Source: a virus
Length of the DNA stretch: 62,104 bases
Reading direction: 5' to 3' (one strand)
Virus record (IMG/VR): IMGVR_UViG_3300037189_018914
Location: 1-62,104 of that record
Positions 35,518 through 43,653 of this stretch are shown in pieces. Every line of letters begins with the position of its first letter. Within the stretch, counting starts at the first letter, position 1. The position numbers and the translations under genes are program-made. The notes beneath the pieces were generated by a model. It was not told the DNA's origin. It ran no database searches and saw only the letters and a list, made by a program, of their open reading frames with translations.

Positions 35518-36159
35518 CTAATCTTCGTCATCGTCGCCAAACAGCCAGTCAAAGGGGTCAGTGTTGGACGCGTTGTCAGCGTCAATTTCGTCGTCGGCAA
35601 CGCCCCAGTTCTTTGCATCCGGCGGCCAAACTTTTTTGGTGATGTTGGATTTGTTCGTCAGCCATTTGTTGTTATCGAACGGAAAGAAATTTAATGCCGC
35701 CGTAAAGAAGTCTGTGAGCAGGTCGGGGAGTTTGCTGGCTTTTTCCTTGGGGACATCTTTGTACTGCCCCAGCGTTTTTTTCCACTCAGTTGGCTTGCCG
35801 CTAAACCATCCTTTGTTGTGATACTTACCAGCCGGCAGATCGCCCGCGGCGGCGACCACTTTAAAAAACGACAGCGAAAACAAGTCTGCTAACTGATCAA
35901 GCGTCGGAATCGGGGGAAAATACAGCGTTCGCATGCTGTTCTTTTTTTGAATCCGCCTGATTTTGCTGTCAAAGTCTTGCTGCATTTCAGCAAGACCCAA
36001 GGCCATGTTGGTAGCCTCTGTAAAACTTTTGACGCCCAAATTTTCTGGGCTCATAAGGTCCAGCACTGACTTGAGTAAAACATACTCACGCCGAAGAGTT
36101 ACGATGTACAGCCGTATAAACTGCACTTCTACCGGCGACATTTCGGAAAAGCTGGGCAT
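35518..36159 (-). CDS. Hypothetical protein, 213 aa, acidic C-terminus
   Basis: Starts MPSFSEMSPVEVQFIRLYIV. The product is helical (LGLAEMQQDFDSKIRRIQKK) with an aromatic Lys-rich middle and a terminal FDWLFGDDDED. ATG at 36157-36159 is the best of several; the ribosome site is weak. No family recognised. It precedes the Mre11-like gene by 10 bp. Confidence 0.7.
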   Translation of the reverse strand: MPSFSEMSPVEVQFIRLYIVTLRREYVLLKSVLDLMSPENLGVKSFTEATNMALGLAEMQQDFDSKIRRIQKKNSMRTLYFPPIPTLDQLADLFSLSFFKVVAAAGDLPAGKYHNKGWFSGKPTEWKKTLGQYKDVPKEKASKLPDLLTDFFTAALNFFPFDNNKWLTNKSNITKKVWPPDAKNWGVADDEIDADNASNTDPFDWLFGDDDED

Positions 36160-36256
36160 AACTGCACCAAGACTGGAACTGGGATCGCTCGGGCACCGCC
36201 ACAACTTCTAGAATAGCGTAATGCCCAGTTTTTTCCCAGCCTAGTTTGGTCAACAG

Positions 36257-36778
36257 TTAAACAGATAACTCTGTCCACGTCACCGAAGTTAGCTCTTTTA
36301 GCTTTAGCAGTTTAGCGAGACGTTTGCCGGCAGCCGTCATCTTGGTCTCGAACAGACTTTCGTCGTCAAACACGATGCACGGCACGTCGATCGGCACGTC
36401 CCAGCCGTTTAAACGCCCGCGGTTCCAGTAGCGGAAAGACGCAGTCGGCATGTTCAGCCCGGCGGCACCGCAAATCTCGTCCCACACGCAAAGCATATGC
36501 TCGTAAGTACGGAAATACCGGTCGTTCACGTCTTCGCCGACAAGTTGGTCCTCACAAAAATTGGCAAACCACTCGCCGAGATTCTGTCCGGTTTTGACTC
36601 GGGCCAGTACTGCAATCGGCCCGTCAAAAACGTTGTCTTTGTTTATCTCGGTAAGAAATGTCTTGAGTTTTTCTTTGATCTCAGCCACGAGCGTCTTTTT
36701 GAAGTTACCGAAAAGCCGCAGGGCCAAGTCACTAACCTCGAACACAACGCCGTGCTCAGAGTAGATATCCATACCCAT
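36257..36778 (-). CDS. Hypothetical protein, 173 aa
   Basis: Starts MGMDIYSEHGVVFEVSDLAL. Contains a helix KKTLVAEIKEKLKTFLTEIN, and the C-terminal part reads VPCIVFDDESLFETKMTAAG. The ATG overlaps the stop of the 80-residue gene (TAATG) with GGAG nine bases upstream. Not recognised. The MDIYxExG start recalls other small phage proteins, e.g. the one at 55695-56198. Confidence 0.72.
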   Translation of the reverse strand: MGMDIYSEHGVVFEVSDLALRLFGNFKKTLVAEIKEKLKTFLTEINKDNVFDGPIAVLARVKTGQNLGEWFANFCEDQLVGEDVNDRYFRTYEHMLCVWDEICGAAGLNMPTASFRYWNRGRLNGWDVPIDVPCIVFDDESLFETKMTAAGKRLAKLLKLKELTSVTWTELSV

Positions 36779-37020
36779 TACTGCAAACTCCTTTGATGTT
36801 TAAATTGCTTCAGCCGCCGCTTCATTGATTCGGCACTGTCAATAAACGCGTTTAAAATCGCTGACGCGTGAGCCAGCTTTTGTTCGTCTGAATAACTCTC
36901 CTCCTCGTCGTCCATGTCAGCAAGCACGCCGTCAACGAGGTCATACACAGCCCGATACTCGGATTCGCCGATGTTGTCCGGGTGCGGGAATAAGTCACTA
37001 GCACGCATCATTTCTGGCAT
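36778..37020 (-). CDS. Small acidic protein, about 80 aa
   Basis: MPEMMRASDLFPHPDNIGES with two helices and an acidic linker (DMDDEEESYSDEQK). The true start may be the ATG at 37009-37011 or 37006-37008, since AGAGG is too close to the first ATG. Overlaps the upstream 82-residue gene. Unknown function. Confidence 0.65.
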   Translation of the reverse strand: MPEMMRASDLFPHPDNIGESEYRAVYDLVDGVLADMDDEEESYSDEQKLAHASAILNAFIDSAESMKRRLKQFKHQRSLQ

Positions 37021-37256
37021 ACCTCTTCTTTAAATGCTTGTCGCACAGATTCAAGCGTTTCTTTGGCCAGCAACTCGCAGGCTTCTCGGCAGCGGTTGTA
37101 TGTCCCGTCCGCCCGCTTCGGCATGGCGATCGCCTCTAGCGTATGCTCCATGCGGCCGACCTGCCCGCGATAGTAATCTAGCTCTTTGCGGGCGTAGGCT
37201 AACTGGGCCCGCAGGCTCTTATTGATCCGCTGCAACTCTTCGAATGATTCTGTCAT
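37008..37256 (-). CDS. Small coiled-coil protein, 82 aa
   Basis: ELQRINKSLRAQLAYARKEL and YYRGQVGRMEHTLEAIAM form a heptad-like helix; a CREACELL element follows. Its ATG lies about 38 bases after the TGCTAGAGT promoter-like element. No function recognised. Confidence 0.68.
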   Translation of the reverse strand: MTESFEELQRINKSLRAQLAYARKELDYYRGQVGRMEHTLEAIAMPKRADGTYNRCREACELLAKETLESVRQAFKEEVCQK

Positions 37257-37293
37257 TTAAAATCTTTTAAGTTGTCCATTTTTGGCCGGTCCC

Positions 37294-37302
37294 ACTCTAG
37301 CA
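37294..37302 (-). promoter_or_regulatory. Promoter-like extended -10 element
   Basis: TGCTAGAGT on the minus strand, matching the TGCTAGACT element at 22576-22584. No good -35 is visible at 16-18 bases. It lies in a 59-bp gap upstream of the small-gene cluster 36257-37256. Confidence 0.25.
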
Positions 37303-37315
37303 ACACGTTCTGTGC

Positions 37316-37609
37316 CTAACCCGCTCGCCCGAGATGCTTCACTCGGGGCCAGTAGACACCCTTCTTGTTTCCGACCTGAACCAGATACGACCGATGATCG
37401 CGAGGCAGCCCGTACCCTGCGGACGAGTTGCACTTCAAACCCTCTGGAAGAACGGGTCGCTCGTCAGCCTCAACGACGGCAACAACCACGCCGACCTTTC
37501 GCTTGTAACTACCACTGGACACGCTGCCCCAAAACACGGCGTCACCGACCTTGAACTCCTCAACCACAGAACCACGCGATGCAGAAGAATCGCGAGCGTC
37601 GTCGTTCAT
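37316..37609 (-). CDS. Hypothetical protein, 97 aa, SH3-like barrel candidate
   Basis: ATG at 37607-37609 has GGAGG eight bases upstream, inside a longer reading from 37624. The VGDAVFWGSVSSGSYKRKVG segment and later strands look like a small SH3/KOW-type beta-barrel, as also seen in the next upstream gene (VGDFVQ). Function unknown. Confidence 0.65.
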   Translation of the reverse strand: MNDDARDSSASRGSVVEEFKVGDAVFWGSVSSGSYKRKVGVVVAVVEADERPVLPEGLKCNSSAGYGLPRDHRSYLVQVGNKKGVYWPRVKHLGRAG

Positions 37610-37654
37610 TCTGTCAGCCTCCATTGTCGCGATCTTCTGATCGCTGGCGTTCTC

Positions 37655-37963
37655 TTACTTGTCCGACTCTTCATCTGCCGGCGGTGAGTACGGCATCAGT
37701 TCGATCTCGTTGAACGTGTCGATTTCCCGTGCGTACCCCGCCGCCTCACCGAAGTACGTCCGCACCTTGTAGTGCAACTGCACGCCGCCGGGACACTCTT
37801 GGTACAGCCGCTCAATGATCTGCATGGCAGGAGTCCCGCGATCCTGCGAGAAAAACGGACGCCGCTTCCCGAAGCCCAACGTCACCGAAATCGGCTGGAC
37901 GAAGTCGCCAACCTTGAACTTGAAGTGTTCGTACTGTCGTAGTCTTGTCGTAATGTCTGTCAT
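37655..37963 (-). CDS. Hypothetical protein, 102 aa, SH3-like barrel candidate
   Basis: FKFKVGDFVQPISVTLGFGK opens a beta-rich domain, with VQLHYKVRTYFGEAAGYARE and EIELMPYSPP later. Similar to its neighbour only in the VGD opening. ATGA overlap with the 85-residue gene. Confidence 0.7.
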   Translation of the reverse strand: MTDITTRLRQYEHFKFKVGDFVQPISVTLGFGKRRPFFSQDRGTPAMQIIERLYQECPGGVQLHYKVRTYFGEAAGYAREIDTFNEIELMPYSPPADEESDK

Positions 37964-38217
37964 GTGAGAACCAACGGATACGGATGCAGCGGACTCGCGA
38001 TTCCGCCGCGTGGTGTAGTTTCGTCAGCGGTCGCGAGCCGCTGATCGCTGGCGTTTCGTTCTTCCCGCAAACCGGCAATCTCATTTCGCTGCGTGCGAAT
38101 TTCTTTTCGCAACGCCTCGATGTGAGCAATTGCCTCCAGCATAAGCTGGGCAGCATCTGTACGCGGCTGCCTTGCCGCACACAACGTCAATCTCTGCACG
38201 ATATCCATGGCGGTCAA
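37960..38217 (-). CDS. Small helical protein, 85 aa
   Basis: AQLMLEAIAHIEALRKEIRT and QRNEIAGLREERNASDQRL form a coiled coil. The C-terminal 20 residues are Pro/His-rich. ATGA overlaps on both sides. No family recognised. Confidence 0.68.
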   Translation of the reverse strand: MTAMDIVQRLTLCAARQPRTDAAQLMLEAIAHIEALRKEIRTQRNEIAGLREERNASDQRLATADETTPRGGIASPLHPYPLVLT

Positions 38218-38420
38218 AGCTGTGTTATATGGAAGGGAATCATCTCTCGGATTTCTCTAGCCAACCGAGCCTCTTCTTCTGTGGGCTCGCCGTGTTTGAG
38301 CAAACTACGGCACCGCTGATCAATTTCCCACAATATCGTCAGTGCTTCTCGGCCGTGAATGGCGGCGTTGAAATCACCTTGCTCGTCAGGTAAGTCAAAT
38401 TTTAAAGTGGCAGTAGCCAT
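38214..38420 (-). CDS. Conserved small phage protein, 68 aa
   Basis: The order KFDLPDEQGDFNAAIHGREA, LWEIDQRCRSLLKHG, EEEARLAREIREM follows a common small phage protein pattern (FDLPEE..., LWE.D..LR...K). Function unknown to me. Confidence 0.75.
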   Translation of the reverse strand: MATATLKFDLPDEQGDFNAAIHGREALTILWEIDQRCRSLLKHGEPTEEEARLAREIREMIPFHITQL

Positions 38421-38432
38421 AATACTTCTTTG

Positions 38433-38612
38433 TTATTTCATCCGCGGCGGGAAAAGCAAATACAGCAATCCCTCTAATGCCAGCAGCACCGCCGGCAGTG
38501 CCAACAAAATAACCGGCACACCAAACAAAAGAAACAGGCAGCCGCCTGCCATAGTTTTATCGTCATCGTCCATCATGGGCGGCGGAACGCCAAGCCCGTT
38601 TGGTCCAGCCAT
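38433..38612 (-). CDS. Small membrane protein with hydrophobic hairpin, 59 aa
   Basis: ATG at 38610-38612 with GGAG five bases upstream; TAA at 38433-38435. The acidic N-terminus (MAGPNGLGVPPPMMDDDDK) is followed by CLFLLFGVPVILLALPAVLL and LEGLLYLLFPP. This gives one or two membrane passes. Fills the gap between the 68-residue gene and the HNH gene. A holin-like role is possible but cannot be shown. Confidence 0.65.
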   Translation of the reverse strand: MAGPNGLGVPPPMMDDDDKTMAGGCLFLLFGVPVILLALPAVLLALEGLLYLLFPPRMK

Positions 38613-38624
38613 CGCATCTCCTAA

Positions 38625-38990
38625 TTACGCAGCAGATTCGTCGCAGCCGTTTTTATTATTGGCTTGCGAGCGGTTAAACGTGCGGCACCGGTGGCAGTTT
38701 GCACAGACCAGATCGCACTTCTCTATTTCTTTCCAAATCTGCAATGTCATGTTGCGGTGCACGAGATTGGCCACGTTCGCTACCTTCTCGCCGCGGACGT
38801 GGTCGAAATCCATGACGTAATGCGGATACCGTTGGCCGCAGTCCATGCAGGGCGTTGCCGCCTTGTACGCGTACACACTCGCCCTAATCTTTTTTGACGC
38901 CGCTTTGACCCGTAAAATTTGCTCGTCTTTATGGCGTAAGTACCACCGACGTAAAGCAGCCTTGCGTTTTTTCGGGTCTTTGTAAGGCAT
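38625..38990 (-). CDS. HNH endonuclease-like protein
   Basis: 121 residues. The lysine-rich start MPYKDPKKRKAALRRWYLR, then CMDCGQRYPHYVMDFDHVRG and KCDLVCANCHR, give the CxxC...DFDHxxG...CxxCH layout of HNH domains. It may be a free-standing homing nuclease or a packaging-associated nuclease. No intron or intein is visible nearby. ATG context lacks a strong ribosome site. Confidence 0.8.
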   Translation of the reverse strand: MPYKDPKKRKAALRRWYLRHKDEQILRVKAASKKIRASVYAYKAATPCMDCGQRYPHYVMDFDHVRGEKVANVANLVHRNMTLQIWKEIEKCDLVCANCHRCRTFNRSQANNKNGCDESAA

Positions 38991-39015
38991 CCTTGCCTCC
39001 GCGATTTATAGTGAA

Positions 39016-39357
39016 CTATTCCGCTATTGCGTCTTTATTTTCGTTGTCGATCTCGTCAAGTTTGTCCCGCAAATATTCCAGATGCTCTTCGACGCCGTCT
39101 TGAATCGCGGCAAGAAATTGAAGAAGTTCTTTGGGGTTTTGAAAAGCTTGTACGGCCATGTGGCACATATGCACGCCGACGCACCAACCCAAATCGGCTT
39201 TTTCGCCGTGCCGCCACACGAACTGCTCAAGCATATTGTTGCCGTCGGCGTCGCCCACATAGTCTCCACCGCCGACGGTCTCAAATTGCAGCCGCATTTT
39301 AACAAGCGTTGCCATGCTATGCTGGCTACGCTCCAGTAATTCGTCTTTGTTGCTCAT
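39016..39357 (-). CDS. Hypothetical protein, 113 aa
   Basis: Starts MSNKDELLERSQHSMATLVK; ends in a helical acidic segment (EEHLEYLRDKLDEIDNEN). A longer reading to 39465 would run through the tRNA gene and is rejected. GWCVGVHMCHMAVQAF lies in the middle. No family recognised. Confidence 0.7.
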   Translation of the reverse strand: MSNKDELLERSQHSMATLVKMRLQFETVGGGDYVGDADGNNMLEQFVWRHGEKADLGWCVGVHMCHMAVQAFQNPKELLQFLAAIQDGVEEHLEYLRDKLDEIDNENKDAIAE

Positions 39358-39391
39358 TGTGTTTGTTGAAGGTTTGAAACAACCGATCAAA

Positions 39392-39464
39392 ATGCCCGGG
39401 TAGGATTCGAACCTACAACCGAGGGAACCAAAATCCCTTGCTCTGCCAGTTAAGCTACCGGGCA
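39392..39464 (-). tRNA. tRNA-Gln(UUG)
   Basis: A complete cloverleaf: acceptor TGCCCGG/CCGGGCA, D-arm GCTTAACTGGCAGAGC, anticodon stem AGGGA/TCCCT with loop TTTTGGT (anticodon TTG, reading CAA), and T-arm GTAGG TTCGAAT CCTAC. The U1-A72 pair is typical of tRNA-Gln. Discriminator T, no encoded CCA, so host CCA-adding enzyme would be needed. It supplies a minor codon for a GC-rich genome. Confidence 0.93.
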
Positions 39465-39469
39465 ATAAA

Positions 39470-40048
39470 TTATCTTGGCATCCGCATCATGTACGCAAAC
39501 GTCTTGGCCAACTCGATCGTCACAAGATTGTCTGTCTCGGCGTTGTGCAAGTTGCCTGTCATACCCGGCAAAAAACGCGACCGCAACGCCGCCAGCGAAT
39601 AGCCGCCGCTGTACATGCCCGCCGAGTTCAAAAATCTGGCAATGGACGCGGTGTCCAGAAACGGGTACGTGAAATACTCGTTCCATTGAGTGTCCGTCAG
39701 CAGATTGGCCCGGATAAATTGCACGTCGAAATTGACGTTGTGGCCAGCCGGGATCAGCCGTTTCTTGTTTGTGACCGCACACGCTCGTGAAACATAATCA
39801 AGCAACATGGTTGTAGCATCAGAGATTTTGACGCCTTTATCGTGATGCTCGACCAGATTAATTTTGTTGACCGCCAACGCACCGGCCGTGAGTGCGTACT
39901 CATCGTGCCTGATGCGAAGGTAGAGCCCCGGGTTGTCTTCTCCGAGCGGAACGATGTTGAACCGCTCGTCGACAACGATGAAAGACACGGTCAACAGGCT
40001 GTGTTGCGGAGTCAATCCGCCTGTCTCAGCGTCCATGAACAGGTACAT
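39470..40048 (-). CDS. DnaQ-like DEDDh 3'-5' exonuclease
   Basis: 192 residues. MYLFMDAETGG carries D6 and E8; GHNVNFDVQFI is the second motif; HNAETDNLVT provides the His and last Asp of DEDDh enzymes. Candidates are RNase T- or DnaQ-type proofreading or nucleic-acid turnover. The polymerase at 22609 already has its own proofreading domain, so a separate repair or RNA role is likely. Located beside the tRNA gene. Confidence 0.82.
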   Translation of the reverse strand: MYLFMDAETGGLTPQHSLLTVSFIVVDERFNIVPLGEDNPGLYLRIRHDEYALTAGALAVNKINLVEHHDKGVKISDATTMLLDYVSRACAVTNKKRLIPAGHNVNFDVQFIRANLLTDTQWNEYFTYPFLDTASIARFLNSAGMYSGGYSLAALRSRFLPGMTGNLHNAETDNLVTIELAKTFAYMMRMPR

Positions 40049-40335
40049 CAGAATCCTTCGTCTTCCTGAAACATGTCTTGCTCAAAGCCGACAAATTCGC
40101 CACCGTCGCTATTGAACAACAGACCGGGAACCGTGGAAACAGAATTAATGCTCTCCGACGTTTCTTTGGCGGTGCGGTACAGCAACTCGTAAATCTCGTC
40201 GCCGTGCTCCTTGCCAAAGTGAGTGCATAGCAGTCCGCGTACCGTCAGATACTGATCGTACTCGAACGAATCGCTGCCGCCTTCAAACTCCAACTCGTTG
40301 TCATCGTTAAAGTCAGCAAAAGGGGAAGGTGTCAT
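40048..40335 (-). CDS. Small acidic protein, 95 aa
   Basis: Mostly acidic: DFNDDNELEFEGGSDSFEYD at the N-terminus and FEQDMFQEDEGF at the end, around a helical middle (FGKEHGDEIYELLYRTAKE). Highly acidic small phage proteins sometimes mimic DNA, but nothing specific supports that here. Confidence 0.68.
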   Translation of the reverse strand: MTPSPFADFNDDNELEFEGGSDSFEYDQYLTVRGLLCTHFGKEHGDEIYELLYRTAKETSESINSVSTVPGLLFNSDGGEFVGFEQDMFQEDEGF

Positions 40336-40339
40336 AGTT

Positions 40340-41512
40340 TTAGAAAATACACGTTAATGAAACGAGGCGATCCTGCAAAGGAAACAGATATACGCCTCGC
40401 AGTGAGTAGTGGCGTGGAACCTCATGCCGCATGAGAACCACGTCCTTGCCGTTGGCTCCGGTCTGCACAAGCCGGGCTGTGCTGTAAGGCCCGTACGTAT
40501 CCTGCTGGGCATCGAGAATCACGGTCATGTCCGTAGCGGGCACAGCGAAACGCACGGTAGCCCCGATGGGCCCCGTGGCACCGGTGACGCTCATCCTAAC
40601 CGCCTCTCGGCCCGTGTCAAATACGTGTTCAAGCGGTTTGATGTCCTCGACATCAGTCACGCCACGAAAGTGCGGAGCGTGAAGTTTACCCAGCTTGCCG
40701 TCTCCAAGTTTGACAACCTGTTCAGGAGTCAACACGGAGAACTCGCCAAGCTCTGCGGCCGTTGCCGTCACCGCAAGCATGACCGTCGGGTTTAGATTCT
40801 TGAAATCCTCTGGAGCCGTTGAAACAGCGATATGCTCGTAATCAATTGGCACCGAGATAAACTCGCCGGTCTCGAAGAACACGTTGTGCTGCCCTTCTGT
40901 AAGCACGGATAAACCGCGAAGCGTCTGCCCCAACTTGCCGTCAGGTCTCGTGCCGCGATACGTCACAAGCTGCAAACCAAGTTGAGTAGCCACGTCTGGC
41001 GTAAACGTAACCGGCTCAAATACCCGCCGCACCAGCCGAGCGTTGAAAACCTCGGGAGATACGACGGGCGACTTAGGGTTTTCGGTGGGTGGCTCCGGGC
41101 GAACAGACTCGGCCATCAGTTCGGCCGTGCCGGTCACAATCTCCTGCAGCCGGGTTTCGTCAGGAACATTGGGTGCAGAGTTGTTCAACTCCTCCAGAAA
41201 CAACAGCAGACTCATCTGCAGCACTTCTGGCACCAGTTCATCGGGCACACCCGACTTCTTGACAAGCTGCCGGTATTTGTCGGAGAGCAGCGTCTTGGTA
41301 AACGAGAACGGCACCCGCGGAATGTCGACATACGGAATTGCAGCCAACAACTCGGCGATGTACCAGATATCTGTGGCACTTTTTGTGTGCCGCAGCAACT
41401 CGACGAGTCCAGATAACAAAAACAGTTTTTCGCCCGGGTCGTGTTTGTCCAGCCCGGTGATCAGCTTGTTGAACGGCTTTAAAAAATCTTCTTCTTCTGT
41501 GTTACTGCTCAT
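40340..41512 (-). CDS. Hypothetical protein, 390 aa
   Basis: The N-terminal half is helical (TDIWYIAELLAAIPYVD, LLLFLEELNNSAPN); the C-terminal half is beta-rich (GKLGQTLRGLSVLTEGQHNV, TVMLAVTATAAEL). No family recognised. It directly follows the HTH-DHS-like gene with an 11-bp overlap, so both probably act together. Confidence 0.75.
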   Translation of the reverse strand: MSSNTEEEDFLKPFNKLITGLDKHDPGEKLFLLSGLVELLRHTKSATDIWYIAELLAAIPYVDIPRVPFSFTKTLLSDKYRQLVKKSGVPDELVPEVLQMSLLLFLEELNNSAPNVPDETRLQEIVTGTAELMAESVRPEPPTENPKSPVVSPEVFNARLVRRVFEPVTFTPDVATQLGLQLVTYRGTRPDGKLGQTLRGLSVLTEGQHNVFFETGEFISVPIDYEHIAVSTAPEDFKNLNPTVMLAVTATAAELGEFSVLTPEQVVKLGDGKLGKLHAPHFRGVTDVEDIKPLEHVFDTGREAVRMSVTGATGPIGATVRFAVPATDMTVILDAQQDTYGPYSTARLVQTGANGKDVVLMRHEVPRHYSLRGVYLFPLQDRLVSLTCIF

Positions 41513-42656
41513 GGGAAATCTTTCCGGCGTACACGTCGTTGCAAATTTGAAACAACTGCGTGAAAGCAGCCGTTGTTGGATGGTCTAAAAAGATGACGTG
41601 ACCGCCATGATGGTGGACAAGGGTTTCAAGGTCTGAATCGTATGCGGCAAAAACAACGAACGTAAAGCCGGCCTGTTCAGAAACAGTACTCCGCAGGCTT
41701 TCCATCCGCTGCAAGATCAACCGCAACCAGCGAACGTGCTCGCCGGCAAGAATAGCCACGCCGCCGGGAAAAGAAAAAAAGTTTTGCAGACATTCGGTCA
41801 GTGCCAGCAGGTCGACATATGCGGCGGCACCGACCGCGGCTCCTAATTCGGCTCCACGCAGACTCGGAGCCGTGTGCAAAGAGACCTCGCCAAGCTCCGC
41901 CGCCACGAACACTGGAACGCCAAGCCGATGGGCTGACGCCAGCACGCTCAAATCGGGGTCGCAGGACGGGAGAGCGGCCGTGCTGATGGCTTCTCCGTAA
42001 CCAATGCCACGAGTAGCCGCAAAAAGGGCGAGCAAGTTTAAATCTGTATCTGCTGGCCGGCAGGACGAGGCAAGGTCATACCGCACGGCTGACAGCGTAA
42101 CTGCCAGCACGTCAGCAAAGCCAGCCTGATAAAACGGCAGCACGTCATACGCCGACGAATACGCAAACGGAGTGCTACCTAAAAAAAACCCTACAAATTT
42201 TTGGTGACTACGAGCCCGATACACTGCCCACCCTGCGTTGACGTAGGGTAGCGTGTCGCTCGATTTTGATTCAGGTGGTAATTGCAGCCGCGGGACTTGC
42301 GAATTGGCCGCGGTTATGACGTCAAAAAGCTTAAACGAGCTTTGCAGCGTCGCAGGTAACTGGAGGCCTTCGATATCGTGCGGTGTCCGGCAGATTGGAC
42401 CAACGCCGCAAACAAGCCACTCCGTGCGAACGTCCAATTTCGCGGCGATGTGAGCCAGCAATCGAATTGTTGGCTTTGACCGCCCCTCAAACACATAGGC
42501 CAGTTCGCGATACTTTAAACCCAACGCGAACGCCATCTCGTGGCCGTCGCCGCCGAAGAACAACTCGCTCAAGTAAACAATGCGTTGGCGAACAGGCTCA
42601 TATTCGTACGGAATAAGCCTACGCTGTTTTTGTTTTCTCTGCCTGTCGTTCGTCAT
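41502..42656 (-). CDS. Xre-type HTH fused to a deoxyhypusine-synthase-like domain
   Basis: 384 residues. Residues about 22-90 read as an Xre/HTH_3 domain (ELAYVFEGRSKPTIRLL, LDVRTEWLVCGVGPI, matching the usual GKSKPSxxxLxxIAxxLxVSxDWLLxGxGP end). Residues about 155-350 resemble the deoxyhypusine synthase superfamily: FYQAGFADVLAVTLSAVRYD, then LASAHRLGVPVFVAAELG, HTAPSLRGAELGAAVGAAAY, and GGVAILAGEHVRWLRLILQR. These recall the NAD-binding Rossmann-like core; no clear catalytic Lys region follows. The role is inferred as an NAD- or metabolite-responsive regulator. I know of no such fusion in phages, and the call should be tested. Confidence 0.6.
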   Translation of the reverse strand: MTNDRQRKQKQRRLIPYEYEPVRQRIVYLSELFFGGDGHEMAFALGLKYRELAYVFEGRSKPTIRLLAHIAAKLDVRTEWLVCGVGPICRTPHDIEGLQLPATLQSSFKLFDVITAANSQVPRLQLPPESKSSDTLPYVNAGWAVYRARSHQKFVGFFLGSTPFAYSSAYDVLPFYQAGFADVLAVTLSAVRYDLASSCRPADTDLNLLALFAATRGIGYGEAISTAALPSCDPDLSVLASAHRLGVPVFVAAELGEVSLHTAPSLRGAELGAAVGAAAYVDLLALTECLQNFFSFPGGVAILAGEHVRWLRLILQRMESLRSTVSEQAGFTFVVFAAYDSDLETLVHHHGGHVIFLDHPTTAAFTQLFQICNDVYAGKISHEQ

Positions 42657-43653
42657 GACTGGCGGCCTTCTTGGCCTTTCTGGCTAATTCGATCAAACCG
42701 TCGCCGGCTGTTTTAAATTTGCCAGACCCGCCAAGCATACGCTGTTTGGCCAGCACGCTCAATCCGGCCGCGGTCAGGTCAAGGTCTTCCCGCAAATGTT
42801 CAAGCGGATAGGCGGCAAACGGAATGAAAGAAATAATCGCATCGTCGTTGACAGAGCCCGTCAGCAACACCGTGTTGTTAAAAACAACCTTGGCGTCGCG
42901 TACAACCGTGACCGGCGGTTTTTTGCCGGGAACCGTAAGAAAGAACTGACGCAACTGAAGTCGCCAGCCGCCTTCGGAAGCTATAGGGATAATACGCCAC
43001 ATGGACGCCGCGGTGTGTCTGGTAACAGATCGTCTTCGACTAAACACGGCTTGTTTAAAACGAGCAATGCGGCGGCTGATCACCTTCGTCGCAGCACTGT
43101 ATGTCTCCGGCGGAGCATGCTCTAGCGAGTCGACAGCCTCGAACGGAACAAACTGTTCTGAAATGTGCGTGGTGGCGTAGAACCGAACAAGCGAATCTGC
43201 TTTGACGCAGGCGGCGATAAACCGTTCGTACTGCTTGAATTGCTGTTCAACCACGCGAGCCCAGCAAGCCGGGCAGTAGTTGTAATGTCCGCACGACTTG
43301 AACCGCTTCTTTTGCGTCTTTGGCGGATAGATCACGCCGGGCGGCCGGCACCAGCAGCAAAGTTTAAACGCGTTCAACAGCCGGTCTTGGTCGCAGTAGT
43401 GCTCATCGGCAACAACGCCAAACACCGGAAAGCGTTTTTCAAACCGGGCCATGTCGAAGGTCCGGTCGAGAAACTGGTCGCGAATGTCGTTAATTTGCTG
43501 ACGAACGTCATCAAGGTCAGCCTGTCGCGGGATGCCGTACACCGCCGCCAGTGACACAAGATGCGGCGTCTGATTTCGCCGATTAACGATAAACAGCCTG
43601 TAGTTTCGAGCCTTGTGGTACTCGGGCTCCAGAGCGTCTTGTATAAAAGACAT
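42619..43653 (-). CDS. Zinc-cluster protein of unknown function, 344 aa
   Basis: A central Cys cluster (CCWCRPPG near 99-106 and SCGHYNYCPACWARV near 120-134) probably binds zinc. The rest mixes strands (LVRFYATTHISEQFVPF) and basic helices, ending Lys-rich (GLIELARKAKKAASHDERQ). The Cys pattern slightly recalls zinc regions of plasmid Rep proteins. The 3' end overlaps the HTH-DHS-like gene by 38 bp, so the pair may be coupled. No safe function. Confidence 0.68.
   Translation of the reverse strand: MSFIQDALEPEYHKARNYRLFIVNRRNQTPHLVSLAAVYGIPRQADLDDVRQQINDIRDQFLDRTFDMARFEKRFPVFGVVADEHYCDQDRLLNAFKLCCWCRPPGVIYPPKTQKKRFKSCGHYNYCPACWARVVEQQFKQYERFIAACVKADSLVRFYATTHISEQFVPFEAVDSLEHAPPETYSAATKVISRRIARFKQAVFSRRRSVTRHTAASMWRIIPIASEGGWRLQLRQFFLTVPGKKPPVTVVRDAKVVFNNTVLLTGSVNDDAIISFIPFAAYPLEHLREDLDLTAAGLSVLAKQRMLGGSGKFKTAGDGLIELARKAKKAASHDERQAEKTKTA

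Noticed and set aside
38625-38990. HNH gene as evidence for an intron or intein
   Set aside because: Neighbouring genes are intact and no split coding region is visible.
39358-39465. N-terminal extension of the 113-residue protein
   Set aside because: Would be translated from tRNA-Gln sequence; the ATG at 39357 is adequate.
42619-43653. A plasmid replication initiator or transposase call for the zinc-cluster protein
   Set aside because: Only the Cys spacing is similar; no HUH, Tyr or DDE catalytic motif is visible.
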